A stretch of 64,000 nucleotides of DNA from Prionace glauca (lineage: Eukaryota > Chordata > Chondrichthyes > Carcharhiniformes > Carcharhinidae). Each line of letters opens with the position of its first letter. Position 1 is the stretch's first letter. The stretch lies in NCBI GenBank assembly GCA_037974335.1, contig CM075760.1, positions 23,793,538 to 23,857,537 of the forward strand. The letters run 5' to 3'. Under the pieces are notes generated by a model. The model was not told the DNA's origin, did not search any database, and saw only the letters and a program-made list of their open reading frames with translations. Shown here piece after piece: positions 11,458 through 22,191 of the stretch. Made by a program: the position numbers and the translations under genes.

Positions 11458-11512
11458 TTGGATTCTGCTTTTGTTGCTGCTGTTGATCATATTTAGGATT
11501 GAATCATATTCA
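11458..11512 (+). pseudogene. Orphan ZNF C-terminal/3'-UTR fragment
   Basis: GTTGGATTCTGC-TTTGTTGCTGCTGTTGATCA matches the last codons of ZNF-A and ZNF-C. Only about 55 bp remain, so this marks another lost member of the family. Confidence 0.55.
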
Positions 11513-11519
11513 TTCTGAC

Positions 11520-11939
11520 TTTTTTTTATTGCTGATAAACTCCAGCCACATTACAGGAGTTAATATTTTAATACATCAAATAAATCAGCTTCATATCAAA
11601 CAAACAACATTTTGTGTGGTTCATCTCTAAGATATGAACATTTTCCCTTAAATCTGCTCTGGAAATGTCTTTAACAGATGATCAACAATTAAATATGTTG
11701 CATCAAATAACTGGGAAAAATCCACTATGGGCATTCATTTCTCAAGTAATTCTTTTCTGGAATGTTCTGCCTGAAAGAGGATGGAAGCAGATTCAGATAC
11801 ATCTTGCCAAAGTGAATTGGATCTCCAGTTGAAGATAAAGTTAGCAGGGCTCTGGGGAGAGGGGAGTGGCGATGATGCGTGACTCTTTCAAATGTGTCAA
11901 CACAGCCTATAAAGCAGCTGTATATTGACAGGAGAAAGG
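11520..11939. other. Gap: no gene recognised
   Basis: AT-rich sequence without a credible frame; the minus frame near 11725-12063 is a shadow over LINE sequence. Confidence 0.5.
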
Positions 11940-12610
11940 CTGATGTCCAAATACCCAAATAACAAGGAAGTTGTGATGAACCAGAATAAAACATTGATTC
12001 GGCCTCAACTAGAGCATTGTGGCCAACTCTGGATAGATTGCTATAGGAAGGAGATGAAGACATTGTAGAAGATGCAGAAAAAATTAATGGGATTGGTTCC
12101 AGGGATGAGAAACTTCAGTTATGAGGGTAGACTGGCAAAGCTGGGGCTGATCTCTATACAGAAGAGGAGATTCGATAGAAATATTCAAAATCAAGAGGGA
12201 GTTGGACAGAGTAGATAAGAAGAAACTATTCTGATTGGCAAAAGGGTCAAGAAGCAAAGGACACAGAATAAAGGCAATTTGTGAAATAAGCAATGGTGAC
12301 CTGAGGAAATCCCATTTACAGAGTGACTGGTTAGAACCTGGTATGCACTGACCCAGTGTGAGGTGGAGGAAGCTTCAAACAAGAATTCAAAACACAACTG
12401 GATAATTATCTGAAGAGAAAAAATGTTCAGGGTTATGAGAGAAAGGCCATGCAGTGATTGAGGGAGAGGTCGGGGAGTGACTGAGGGAGCGGTTGGGGAG
12501 TGACCGAGGGAGAGGCTGGGGAATGGGACTGGCTGTGTCACTCTCTCAGAAAGCTGGTGTGGGTGTGAACAGATGGGCTGAATGACCTTTTTATTTGCTA
12601 TAATCATTCT
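11940..12610 (+). mobile_element. Old CR1-like LINE 3' half
   Basis: Plus-strand C-terminal reverse-transcriptase remains (an RPQLEHCGQLWI-like segment, then LGLISIQKRRFD) run into a tail with GGGCTGAATGACC. Within it, 12452-12530 holds about three ~24-bp minisatellite units of the form GGGGAGTGACTGAGGGAG. Confidence 0.7.
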
Positions 12611-12884
12611 AAAACTCTGAAAGCTCTGAGGAAAAGGGATGAACTGGCAGCTCCTTCAGAGATGATGCTGGCCTTACAATGCAGCTGTACATTGACAGGA
12701 CACAGTCACAGTGATCATGCTGAGTATATCCCTCATCAGGGGGACAACTGTGGAATTCTGCAGCCTCTCTATTTAAATAAAATGCTGATTTTCTATTCTT
12801 CCCAACAATGCGGACATTTTTCCCCTTTTTCCCTAAATTATATTTTATCTTTCCCACATTCCCATTTACTTACCCTATAGTATG

Positions 12885-12965
12885 ATGTATTTTCAGACTG
12901 TGTAACTGGTTAAAACTCTTTCCACACTCAGTTCACTGGAACACTCTCAGTAGGGTGTGTGTGTG
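12885..12965 (-). pseudogene. Degenerate finger module, second copy
   Basis: Minus-strand reading gives a single finger remnant with C-G-K-S-F-N-Q-L-H-S-L-K-I-H-H, its first Cys codon lost to TGA. It is related to the modules near 1925 and 62650. It is followed (toward 13080) by the same flank that follows the other two. Confidence 0.55.
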
Positions 12966-13079
12966 TCTCGGTGCTTTTCGAGTCACAATTATATCTGAAA
13001 TCTCTTCCCAGGGACAGAATAGATGTAACATTGCTCCTTCCACATTCAAAGACCAGTGATGTTCAGGATGTTACAGGGT

Positions 13080-13394
13080 TTCTTTCAGAGACAAAGTATT
13101 GCCAAAACTTTAGCTAATACAAAGACTTGTGACACAGCATCCTGGTGAAAGGCATTTTTATTGACCAATGTGAGACAAAATACCTGGAAAACATGTACGA
13201 GGAAGGCCCAAGATGGCACAGGTCGATAATATCAGAATATGGACTGGCCTCTCGATGGGACAGACAATGAGAGCAGCTGAGAAATCAGTGAAGAAAGACT
13301 GTTCAGAGTGCAGCTAACCTCTGAACGAGGAGGGATAAAGGACAAGGGACCTGCAGTGGTAGGAAAAGAACTATTTACTATCCAGAATAAAATT
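13080..13394. other. Gap: nothing recognised
   Basis: No finger, transposon or RNA gene could be seen in this stretch. Confidence 0.4.
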
Positions 13395-13645
13395 AATCTA
13401 CAATATAGAAATTAGGAACAGGCCATTGGAGTCTGCTCCACCATTCAATACGATCAAGGCTGATCCTCTATCTCAATGCCATATTCTCCCCATACCACTT
13501 GAAGCCATTAAAATAAAAAGCACCTACCTCTTCCTTGAACATATTCAGTGACTTGGATTCCACAGCCTTCGGTGGTAGAGAATTCCATAAGTTCACTACC
13601 CTTTGTGTTAATAATTTTTTTCCTTATCTCAGTCTCATCTGACAA
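13395..13645 (-). repeat. CR1-like LINE 3' end
   Basis: Reverse complement of a CR1 tail: AGGAACAGGCCATTGGAGTC, CACCATTCAATACGATCAAGG and GAGAATTCCATAAGTTCACC are diverged forms of marks in the complete copies. Confidence 0.7.
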
Positions 13646-13829
13646 CTGCTTTTGTGGATTATTTCTGTGGAAATGTGCCCTCGCTCAAACGGAATCAGCC
13701 ACTGGAATTAAAATTGAGAGACCAGCCAGTCCAACAGCAAGATATCCACTGCCCTCCCACTTCACCAACTGTCAGGATGAAAATGCTTCAGTCCTGGATA
13801 TGATTAACAGCCAAAGCCGACCACGGTCA

Positions 13830-14762
13830 TCACTTGTGAACCTGCTGGTGTCTCAGCAGATGGGATGACTGAATGAATCCCTTCCCACAGTCAGAGCAGG
13901 TAAATGGTCTCTCCCCAGTGTGAACTCGCTGGTGTGTCAGCAGGTTGGATGACCGATTGAATCTCTTTCCACACAAGGAGCAGGTAAATGGCTTCTCCCC
14001 GGTGTGAACTCGCTGGTGTGTCAGCAGGGTAGATAAATCACTGAATCCCTTCTCACACTCTGAGCAGGTAAAAGGCCTTTCCCTTTCCCCGCTGTGAATT
14101 TGCTGATGTCTCAACAGGTTGGCTAACTGAGAGAATCCCTTCCCACAATTAGAGCAGGAGAATGGCCTCTCCCCAGTGTGAACTCGCTGGTGTGTCAGCA
14201 GGCTGGAGGAATCTCCGAATCCTTTCCCACACACAGAGCAGATGAATGGCCTCTCCCCAGTGTGAACTCGCTGATGTGCCAGCAGATCAGATGAATCTCT
14301 GAATCCTTTCCCACACTCTGAGCAGGTGAATGGTCTCTCCCCAGTGTGAACGCGATGATGTCTCTGCAGACTGGATAACCGAGTGAATCTCTTCCCACAC
14401 TCAGAACAAGTGAACAGCCTCTCCTCGGTGTGAACTTGTTGGTGTGCCAGCAGGGTGGTTGAATCTCTGCATCTTTTCCCACATACTGAGCAGATGAATG
14501 GTCTCTCCCCAGAGTGAACTCGACGGTGTCTCATTAGATTGGATGAAATACTAAATTTCTTCCCACAATCAGAGCAGTTGAATGGCTTCTCCCCAGTGTG
14601 AACTCGCTGGTGTGTAAGCAGGTCGGATGAATTAGTAAATCTCTTCCCACACTGATAGCAGGTGAATGGCCTCTCCCCAGAGTGACTGCGTCGATGTGTT
14701 TCCAGCTCAGATGGGGATCTGAATCCCTTTCCACAATCCCCACATTTCCACGGTTTTCCCAT
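13830..14762 (-). CDS. ZNF-D: C2H2 zinc-finger protein, 11 fingers
   Basis: A 310-residue frame from ATG at 14762 holds 11 tandem C2H2 fingers joined mainly by TGERPF linkers and stops right after the last finger (VHK). Nuclear DNA binding is expected; no KRAB or other effector domain is seen. Finger 4 has Cys in place of the conserved core Phe (CGKRCRDS), and the linker between fingers 8 and 9 is two residues long in excess (SGERERPF), which may break the usual 3-bp register. The N-terminus ([14 protein letters not shown]) matches the other local genes. Its promoter is probably the CpG region at 16640-16985. The 5' flank (14770-14950) resembles that of ZNF-E, so those two are close relatives. 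Confidence 0.9.
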   Translation of the reverse strand: MGKPWKCGDCGKGFRSPSELETHRRSHSGERPFTCYQCGKRFTNSSDLLTHQRVHTGEKPFNCSDCGKKFSISSNLMRHRRVHSGERPFICSVCGKRCRDSTTLLAHQQVHTEERLFTCSECGKRFTRLSSLQRHHRVHTGERPFTCSECGKGFRDSSDLLAHQRVHTGERPFICSVCGKGFGDSSSLLTHQRVHTGERPFSCSNCGKGFSQLANLLRHQQIHSGERERPFTCSECEKGFSDLSTLLTHQRVHTGEKPFTCSLCGKRFNRSSNLLTHQRVHTGERPFTCSDCGKGFIQSSHLLRHQQVHK

Positions 14763-15145
14763 GGTGTGGGTGTCTGAGTCTCAGTGCTTTTCCTCTCACA
14801 CTGATGGTAAAATGGGCGATGATTTTCCCCGTCCTAACGAATGACTCTGTCAGAGCTTGATGTGAAATTTCGTTTGAGATTTCTCATGGCAAATCCTCCC
14901 CTTTTAATACCCTGTAAAAGGAGTTTACAAATGTCACCACTGTCAATACAGCTCAGAAACTGAGAACAGACAATTCTAGTTGCCGTGGAACACTCTTTCC
15001 TCACTGACTTAGAGTGAATAATGAATTTGAAACATCTTTGCGAGCCAGCAAATCAATCAAAATGCTCACAAAGGAGTGGAATTTATCTCCAGATGTATGG
15101 AAATCAGAAATAGTGAAATTATGTTCAATTCGGACAGAATTTTAA
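14763..15145. other. ZNF-D upstream flank, intronic
   Basis: No gene. The GACTCTGTCAGA, TGATGTGAAATTTC and GAGATTTCTC marks recur upstream of ZNF-E (62880-62930), so this is a duplicated intron or 5' flank. Confidence 0.55.
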
Positions 15146-15149
15146 GAAT

Positions 15150-15205
15150 CTGTGGAACCCCTACAGTGCAGAGACTATTCAACCCATCAAGTCTGCATAA
15201 ATGAT
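15150..15205 (-). repeat. HE1-type SINE tail fragment
   Basis: CCCCTACAGTGCAG and CCCATCAAGTCTGCA in reverse orientation; only the SINE 3' end is present. Confidence 0.5.
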
Positions 15206-15217
15206 TCGATGAAAGAA

Positions 15218-15385
15218 CATGGTTCAATCCTGAATGTGATTTCACAGCAGCAAAACAGCAGAATCCAACCCCTGTAACCACTTGTGAACTCACTGGTGTC
15301 TCAGCAGCTGGATGACCGACTGAATTTCTTCCCACACACAATGCAGATGAGCAGCATCTCCCCAGTGTGAACTCACTGGTGAATC
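15218..15385 (-). pseudogene. Relic of a terminal zinc finger
   Basis: Minus-strand remains of one finger (C-V-C-G-K-K-F-S-R-S-S) followed by a C-terminal tail like that of ZNF-A (GTTGGATTCTGC). The second His region is out of frame. It is a leftover 3' end of another copy. Confidence 0.65.
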
Positions 15386-15399
15386 ACACCAACCCCAGA

Positions 15400-15814
15400 G
15401 CCATGAAACCTCTTTAAGACAACGGAACAAAGCACTAAAAACTCTAAACGAGAGATGAATGCACAATAATACTCACCTCTGGAACAATTTGACTGTTTTC
15501 AAATTTAAAACTTCCTGCTGGACCCTGCAGCTGGAAAGATGTCAGAAGCACTGGAGTCAGAGAACAATTGGAGTCTTCAAATCTTCTAATTCCCTGTGAA
15601 AGGAGATTACAAGAGTTATGTGTCAACGGTGGTTAGAGATTAAGAGATAAACATTTTTGTTGGTTTGAGATTGCTGTGTATAAATCCTCCCCTTCTAACC
15701 GTAAAAAGGAGTTTCCAAAATCCATTAGTTAGTCCAGAATATAAATTCATAACATCCTTTCCTCCTGTTTCCAAGCATAGGATTATTTTAGATTGAAATG
15801 CTGACATTGGTTGC
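15400..15814. other. Gap: ZNF flank-like sequence, no gene
   Basis: Short segments (AATCCTCCCCTTCTAACC, AAAAGGAGTTT) resemble sequence upstream of ZNF-D. No frame is credible. Confidence 0.4.
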
Positions 15815-16375
15815 AGTTCAGACAAGATCCTCTAAGATAATTCCTGGCATAAAGGAATTTCTTTATGAAGGAAAGGTTGACACGATGTGTCTGTACTCAT
15901 TGGATTTTAGATAAATGAGAGGAGATCTACCTGAAGCATATATGATTCTGAGGGTGCTTGACAGGATAAGTGCTGAAAGGATGTTTCCCTTCAACAGGGA
16001 ATCAAAAATTGCTGGGACAGTTTTAAAAAAGGGACGGAAACGAGGAGCAATTGCATCTCTCAGATGGCCAGTAGCCCATGGAATTCTCTGCCCCAGTGGG
16101 CAGTGGAGACTGGTCATTGCATGTATTTAAGGCTGTGTTCTCACCATTTCACCAACAAGGGAGTTAAGGGTTAGGAAGGCTGGAGGAAAATTGACTTATG
16201 ATAATGACCAGATGAGCTCTGACAAAGGACCATCCAGAAACTTTAGCTCTAGTCTCTCCACAGATGTTGTCACACCAGAGATTTTCCAGCATTTTCTTGA
16301 TCAGATGAGCCATGAGTTTATTGATTCGCAAAGCAACCTTGATGGATTGAATGGCCTCTTCCTGCTCCTAATTCT
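15815..16375 (+). mobile_element. Old LINE relic
   Basis: Plus-strand CR1-like C-terminal remains (GLYSLDF/MRGDLPEAYMILRVLDRI-like) lead to a tail with GATGGATTGAATGGCC and CTGCTCCTAATTCT. In the middle (16220-16300) lies a short segment with CTCTCCACAGATG and GAGATTTTCCAGCATTTTC, a widespread vertebrate repeat motif. Confidence 0.65.
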
Positions 16376-16410
16376 GATAATGTTTTTCTTCTGTTACTCG
16401 AATGGCCGCA

Positions 16411-16630
16411 CATTCCCCCTGCAACACCTTCCCCCAGGAAAGGGAGCATCCATTAACCCGCCCTGTCAGTCAATGACTCAAACATTCCCCCTGCAGCACC
16501 TTCCCCCTAGGGAAAGGGAGCATCCATTAACCCGCCCTGTCAGTCAATGACTCAAACATTCCCCCTGCAGCACCTTCCCCCTGGGGAAAGGGAGCATCCA
16601 TTAACCCGCCCTGTCAGTCAATGACTCAAA
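16411..16630. repeat. Three tandem ~74-bp repeats, each with an AP-1 site
   Basis: Units run 16411-16482 (72 bp), 16483-16556 (74 bp) and 16557-16630 (74 bp) and are almost identical. Each ends in CAGTCAATGACTCAAA, giving TGACTCA (the AP-1/TRE consensus) at 16474, 16548 and 16622. They lie immediately upstream (genomically left) of the CpG promoter of ZNF-D. Confidence 0.92.
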
Positions 16631-16639
16631 CATTCTCTC

Positions 16640-16985
16640 ACCCAAATCCTGAAGATCCGCCCACTGACCGCGCATGCGCTCTGCTCTCCGCTGAACAATG
16701 ATGGCGGCCGCGGCACTGGGCCGGATCCCGGATAAAATCCCCGGAACTGCAAACCCGGGACCCGCAGGCTCTTATTCAGGCCTTGCGGCCTACAGCGGGT
16801 GTTCATGAAGCCTCCGTTCTCTCCCCACCCCAGCTCCCGGCTCCATTCCTCCCTCCGCCCCACCGACTCTCACCCGCTGAAAGAAGCATCTCCCGCACTC
16901 GCAGGGCTCCGAGCAAAGTGACACTGCGCATGCCCCGATACAGCACTGCGCCTGCGCACTGGCCTCCTGTGGTGTGAATAGGGCA
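16640..16985 (-). promoter_or_regulatory. CpG promoter, probably of ZNF-D
   Basis: This GC- and CpG-rich block has a palindromic NRF-1 site GCGCATGCGC at 16670-16679, a second TGCGCATGC near 16923, and a YY1-like GATGGCGGC at 16699-16708. No TATA box is seen. ZNF-D is the nearest gene and points away from here, with its coding exon about 1.9 kb downstream on the minus strand. The 3' intron would contain the tandem repeats. Confidence 0.6.
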
Positions 16986-17023
16986 CTTTCCCATCCGCAA
17001 GGAATGATGGTTAACAGCAGTGC

Positions 17024-17294
17024 CATTGTAACCTTAGTAAAAAGTCTGACAACACCAGGTATTAGTCCAACCGATTTATTTGATAATATTCTCACAAGCT
17101 TTCGAGGGGGCTGCCTCTTTGTCAAGTGAATGGAGAGTTCTGAACTCTCCATTCACTTGACAAAGAGGCAGCCCCCTCGAAAGCTTGTGAGAATATTATC
17201 AAATAAATCGGTTGGACTAATACCTGGTGTTGTCAGACTTTTTACTGTGTTTACGCCAGTCCAACGCCGGCATACCCACATCATTGTAACCTTA
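17024..17294. mobile_element. Foldback Penelope-end element with 13-bp target duplication
   Basis: CATTGTAACCTTA occurs at 17024-17036 and again at 17282-17294 and flanks a 245-bp insert. The insert is a nearly perfect hairpin: an arm from GTAAAAAGTCTGAC to ACTCTCCATTCACTTG and its reverse complement, followed by GTTTACGCCAGTCCAACGCC. The arm matches the 3' end of the Penelope-like copy at 21118-21463. No coding sequence is present. I read it as a non-autonomous inverted pair of Penelope-like termini. Confidence 0.8.
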
Positions 17295-17299
17295 AACAG

Positions 17300-18108
17300 T
17301 GAATATAAAATAACTTCGTTAGCTATTGAGATAAATTAATTTAAAAAAGACGCAAATTATTGCGAATTGGTGATCTGATATTTAAATTTCTTAAAGTTTT
17401 CCTGTGGGACTACACAATTATTTGGAAGCTTTTCACTGTCTCCTCTCTCTCCCCTTCCCTGATGGTGCTGACTCTGGCTGATTTCAGTCGCACAGTCACT
17501 ACTTCCTCTCGCGTCCTGTCTCTTCCTGATTCTGAATATTCACTGTTTTGCAGAATGATACAGCACAGATGGAAACCATTGAGCTCAGTATGCCTATGCT
17601 GGCCTTTGGACGATCTATCCAATAAATTCCATTGCCCTGTTGGCAAAGTCAGAACAATATATATATGCTGTCTTGAACTGAGAGCTTATTGGAAAAGATA
17701 TTCCAGGTTGATACACCTCAGACATATTCACCTGTGTGGAAAGCTTGATTGTCCCATTTAATAAGCAGATATTAAGTGCTCACTGACTTGTGCCAGTCGC
17801 TGTCCGTCATGAATACCTGTTGCTTGTTACCTTGTAAGTTTCACAGAAGCCACAGTGATGAGTTTGGTGGGTTTTGGAAACTGGAAGTGCCACATGAGCA
17901 GCTTGCGGGACTATTTCACCTCACTGTCCATTTTATGTTCCAGTGAACAGGAATCACTGTTGTCATTGGCTGAAGCAGTCACTTGTGTTCGCTCTAAAGA
18001 TGACAATTTAAAGGAGAAACTTGCTTTTGGTGAATAAAAAGTCTGAAATAAAAATGAAAGGCAGAGGAATTGTATATAAATTAGAATTTTAATTAGCTGA
18101 CATCAACT
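17300..18108. other. Gap: no gene recognised
   Basis: Frames at 17360-17761 and 17855-18037 show no known domain and no family resemblance. A short stretch at 17550-17640 resembles a LINE tail. Confidence 0.4.
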
Positions 18109-18175
18109 GCCCTGGTGGGTCTATTGGTTAGGATTCAGCAGATTCACTGCCCTGGGTTTGATTCCAGTCAGGGAC
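18109..18175 (+). pseudogene. tRNA-Glu(TTC)-like pseudogene
   Basis: The D-arm GGTCTATTGGTTAGGAT, an anticodon loop reading GATTCAC (anticodon TTC) and the B box GGTTTGATTCC match vertebrate tRNA-Glu. The acceptor CCCTGG still pairs with TCAGGG. One extra G precedes the D stem, the lower anticodon stem mispairs and the T stem lacks a base, so it is unlikely to work. A run of five T follows at 18180-18184, as in a pol III terminator. Confidence 0.7.
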
Positions 18176-18524
18176 AGAATTTTTGTTTCTGTGTCACTTC
18201 CTGGTCAGCACCAAGTCTTTCGGAATTAGTGTGAAGGAGATTTACTCATTTGCTTCTGAATTGCAAATGTCACATGTCAGAAACAAAAAAAAACAGTGCT
18301 CGGTGACAAAGTGCGAAGGATTGAGATGGTGATCCAAGGTAAAACCTGGCTGTTAATGGGATAGACTTATTGTTTCCACTGACCCGAACACATTCCAGAT
18401 CTGGGTCCAAATCTCGGGCTCAATGACAAGAAAACCTTTAATTCTATTAACATCGAAACGCTCCGACCTCCAGTGAGGTGGAAGCAGTTTTCACTCAGAA
18501 ACCAGGAACTGAGAGATTAACAAA

Positions 18525-19275
18525 GAACAAAGAAAAATACAGCGCAGAAACTTGTCCTTTGGCCCTCCAAGCCTGCACCAAACACTTTGCCCGACTGAAC
18601 AAAAACCCTCTACCCTTCCGGAGACCATATCCCTTCATTCCCATCTTATTCACGTAGTTGTCAAGATGCCCCTTAAAAGCCACTATCGTATCTGCGTCCA
18701 CTGCCTCCCGTGACGGAAAGTTCCAGGCACCCCCCACCCTCTGAGCAAAAAAAGGCCTTATACATCTCCTTTAAACCTTGGCCTCGCACTTTAAACCTAT
18801 GTCCCCCAGTAATTGGCTTTTCCACCCTGGGAAAAAAGCTTCTGACTATCCACTCTGTTCTTGCCCTTCATAATTGTGTAGACTGCTATCAGGTCGCCCC
18901 TCAATCTCCATCTGTCCGGTGAGAACAAACCTAATTTCTCCAACGTCTCATAGATAATGCCTTCCATACCAGGCAACATCCTGGTTAATCTTTTCTGTAC
19001 CCTCTCCAAAGCCCCCACATCCTTTTGGTAGTGTGACGACCAGAATTGAACACTATATTCCAAGCGTGGCTGAACTGAGGTAGTAAAAATTTGCAACATA
19101 ACTTGCCAATTTTTAAAATCAGTGTTCTGGCTGATGAAAGTAAGCATGCTGTTTGTCTTCTTGACTATTTTCTCCACCTGCGTTGTCACTTTCAGTGATC
19201 TTGGTACATGTAAACCCAAGTCCCTCTGCCTATCAATACTCTTTATGGTTCTGCCATTCACCGAGCACCATGGGA
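18525..19275 (-). mobile_element. CR1-like LINE, distinct subfamily, 3' part
   Basis: The minus frame 18797-19261 reads a C-terminal reverse-transcriptase domain (QPRLEYSVQFWSSHYQKD, then RLTRMLPGMEG, then RLRGDLIAVYTIMKG). The 3' tail near 18525 has the GGCTTGGAGGGCC mark. It is older than the subfamily at 4835. Confidence 0.82.
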
Positions 19276-19639
19276 TTTACTGTAATGGCGACACTACCGG
19301 AGAATGGAGAACTAGAGTTCTCCCAGAAAAGCAGCAAAGTGTAAAAATAATAGCACCCAACGTGGGGCTGGAACCCGCAGTCCATTGACGGTGGTAAGTT
19401 AATGTTGTTCAGATTTACCCCAAAATGGTTTATCACAGATTGATACTAACACTGTTCTTTGAATGCAATGAGATGCAGCAAAATTGAATGTAATAGAATG
19501 GCCCTTATGATGCCTCATAGCGTCAGGTACTCAGGTTAAATTTCTCGAGTAACTGTCTGCATCCTATCACTGCCTTTCACTATCTGTGTTTGTTCTCAGC
19601 CTGTTGCCCATGTGACATTTCCAGTTCAGAAGCAAAACT

Positions 19640-20505
19640 ACAAATCTCACTCCACTGATGCTGACAGAGATGCTTTCGACCAGGAAGTAATTCAGGATTG
19701 CTTATCAAAAACATTAATTTTTAACATATCGAAACCAGCCTGCGAACCTGCAAGGGCCGAACACGAATCACGAGAGCAGCAAGGTGGTAAGGCGTTTTGG
19801 AAAGTTACAGAACATCGAGATCTAGGGGTCCATGGTCAGAGCTCATTGAAAGCGGAGTCACAGATGGACATGATGGTGAAGAAGGCATCCGACATGCTTA
19901 GTTTCATTGCTCAGAACACTGAATACAGGAGTTGTACAAGACACTGACATACTGTGTTTAGTTCTGGTCACCCGATTGTAGAACGGATATTATTAAACCA
20001 GAAAGAGTGCAAAAAAGATTTATTAGGATGCTCCCGGGACTTGATGGTTTGAGTTATAACGAGTGGTTGGATAGACTGGGGCTTTTTCTTTCTGGAGCGT
20101 AAGAGGCCGAGGAGTTACCTTATCGAGGTCTATAAAATAATGTGAGGTATAGACCTGCTAGATAGTCAATATCTTTTCCCAACTGTAGGAGAGTCTAATA
20201 CTAGAGGGCATAGGTTTAAGGTGAGAGAGGAGTGATACAAAAGGATCCAAATCTACATAACTTTTCACACAAAGGGTCGTGAGTTTCTGGAACAAGCTCC
20301 CAGAGGTAGTAGTAGAGGCAGGTATGATTTTGTCTTTTCAAAAGCGCTTAGACAGTTACACGAGTAAGATGACTATCGAGGAATGTGGGCCAAATGCGAG
20401 CAATTGGGAGTAGCTTACAAGTTAAAAAAGGGCGGCATGGACAAGTTGGGCCGAAAGACCTGCTTCCGTGCTGTAAACCTCTGTGACTTTATCACTCTAT
20501 CTCAT
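19640..20505 (+). mobile_element. CR1-like LINE, 5'-truncated and decayed
   Basis: Plus-strand remains: a DLGVHGQSSLKAESQ segment, SFIAQNTEYRS, a WLDRLGLFL-like part and a 3' tail containing GGGCCGAAAGACC and TGCTTCCGTGCTGTAAACC. Several frame breaks are present. Confidence 0.8.
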
Positions 20506-20509
20506 CTTC

Positions 20510-21117
20510 CTGATTCTCCCAGATACTGATTACAGATGAGTCAGCCTCCGGTTCAAGTAGATGAATGAGATATCATTATGCTGTGTTGTAAAATGCGATT
20601 GGCAGAACAACTTGTCAGGAATTATTATTGATATATGTTAACTGAACGTAATTGATGTTTAAACTAATATGAGGCCGAAATGATCGGTACGAAAATCTAT
20701 AATTGACCTGTTACTGATGGTACGCGTTGGACGCATCGGAAAGGTTCTGCCGCTCTGTTCCAGAGCCACATTAACCTTCTGGTCATCTTCAAGCAGCTGC
20801 TTTTTGTGTTCTTGTTTCAAATAAATGTTTCGTCCTTACACAGAGATATCTGCCTCGTGAGTTTTGTCTGTAGTTAAAGACAGTATTGGTCATCTCAAAT
20901 TATCCCACAACACTCGTCATAATTTGAAAATTTATAATCTGGAATGTACTTATGCGAAATACACCCCAGTCTCTTGGTTTCACCTCATGGTTTGCACCTC
21001 TGCTCTGTATATGTTCTCTATCTAGTTGTGGCATGCCTGCCTTGTAAGTATTTCATCGGACGAAATATAGAGAGATTCACCCTGTTAATCCATTCTGCAG
21101 CGGCTCTGATAGTGTTT
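20510..21117. other. Gap: no gene recognised
   Basis: AT-rich sequence with no credible frame, RNA gene or repeat that I can name. Confidence 0.4.
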
Positions 21118-21463
21118 ATAATCTTGGGTTCATGTCGCACTATCTGTAACCCCCGTGACTTGCCTGGGTTTGCAAAACCTCACTCACTGTACTGTCTGGA
21201 GACAATACACATCTCTTTAAACTGTGATCAGTGCTCCTTCCACTCACATTATCAGCCACTTTAAGACTTGAATAGCAGGTTAGGTGTAAGGATTCGCATT
21301 CTAATCAGCAACTGTCTGTGCTTTATATGCTCTGTCTGTCTGAGGTCAGAACTCTCCATTCACCTGACGAAGAGGGTAACCTCGAAAGCTTAAGCTTGTG
21401 AGAATATTATCAAATAAATCGGTTGGACTAAAACCTGGTGTTGTCAGACTTTTTACAGTGTTT
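21118..21463 (+). mobile_element. Penelope-like element 3' end
   Basis: The block matches, in the opposite orientation, the tail that follows the GIY-YIG region of the element at 32460-33156: GGGTTCATGTCGCACTATCT, CTGTCTGGAGACAATACAC, GACTTGAATAGCAGGTTA, then the terminal arm with CCTGACGAAGAGG, AAGCTTGTGAGAATATT and CGGTTGGACTAAAACCTGG. No protein-coding part remains. Confidence 0.75.
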
Positions 21464-21834
21464 ATAAGGGGCAGTGTAAAGGAAACTGTCTTCTGCCACA
21501 CACTACCCTGCATCGGCCTCTGATGAAGCAGAACCTTCGCTTTTTAGACTTAGCTGAAACTCGGTCAGCAACAGACCGGTTTATCAGTGAAATCGCCGAG
21601 GTTCTCCTCATTTTTCACTCATTCAGTCCCTGGGTTCCATCATAAAAAAGGCAGAGATAAAGGTGTATTTACACAGATTGGCCACTGGGTGGCGGAGCGA
21701 CTCTTCCATTGAACGCCCTTGAGTTCAACCACATCCCCCACATGACTGGGAGGACATGGCTGTCTGGGAAAGGGGGAAACCGTATAACAGGGAAAATGGA
21801 GCGGAGTTGGTGAGAATTGGAAAACGGAATAAAG

Positions 21835-21946
21835 CCAAACCAGAGATGGTTAAATTTTCATTCAGTATTTATTTTAAAAATTCAAAGGTTGGCTGTGTAT
21901 TTCTGGACCACTGCTGTCGAGATTGAGCCGTTCCCGGACAAAACCC
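21835..21946 (+). pseudogene. V-segment 3' stub (TRAV/TRDV type)
   Basis: Only the end of a V exon is visible: an LAVYFW sequence where V segments end in AVYYC, followed after a degenerate heptamer and about 23 bp by the nonamer ACAAAACCC (21938-21946). The 3' flank AGACTGGGAGTTCC followed by a GCTGCCACCAGAGGG motif matches the flanks of V5 and V7. The conserved Cys is replaced by Trp, as in V7. Confidence 0.55.
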
Positions 21947-22191
21947 AGACTGGGAGTTCCAGCAAGCTGCCACCAGAGGGAGCTCTCACATCGATGAACA
22001 GATTCACCTTGGAGAGAATTACATGCGCCTTCCTGAAACATCAGCGCAGAATACAACCTCAACAAGAGGAAAGGAACATTTGACGAATTATATTACTTAA
22101 TTTGAACGCAATTGAGCTCGCTGATCTTCTTATATTTTTCTTTTGTTTAGCAATTGTCTTTTGATCCAGTTTCCGTGCCTGTCGAGTATTC

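Noticed and set aside
16411-16630. CRISPR-like repeat
   Set aside because: The copies are contiguous tandem units with no spacers, in a vertebrate genome.
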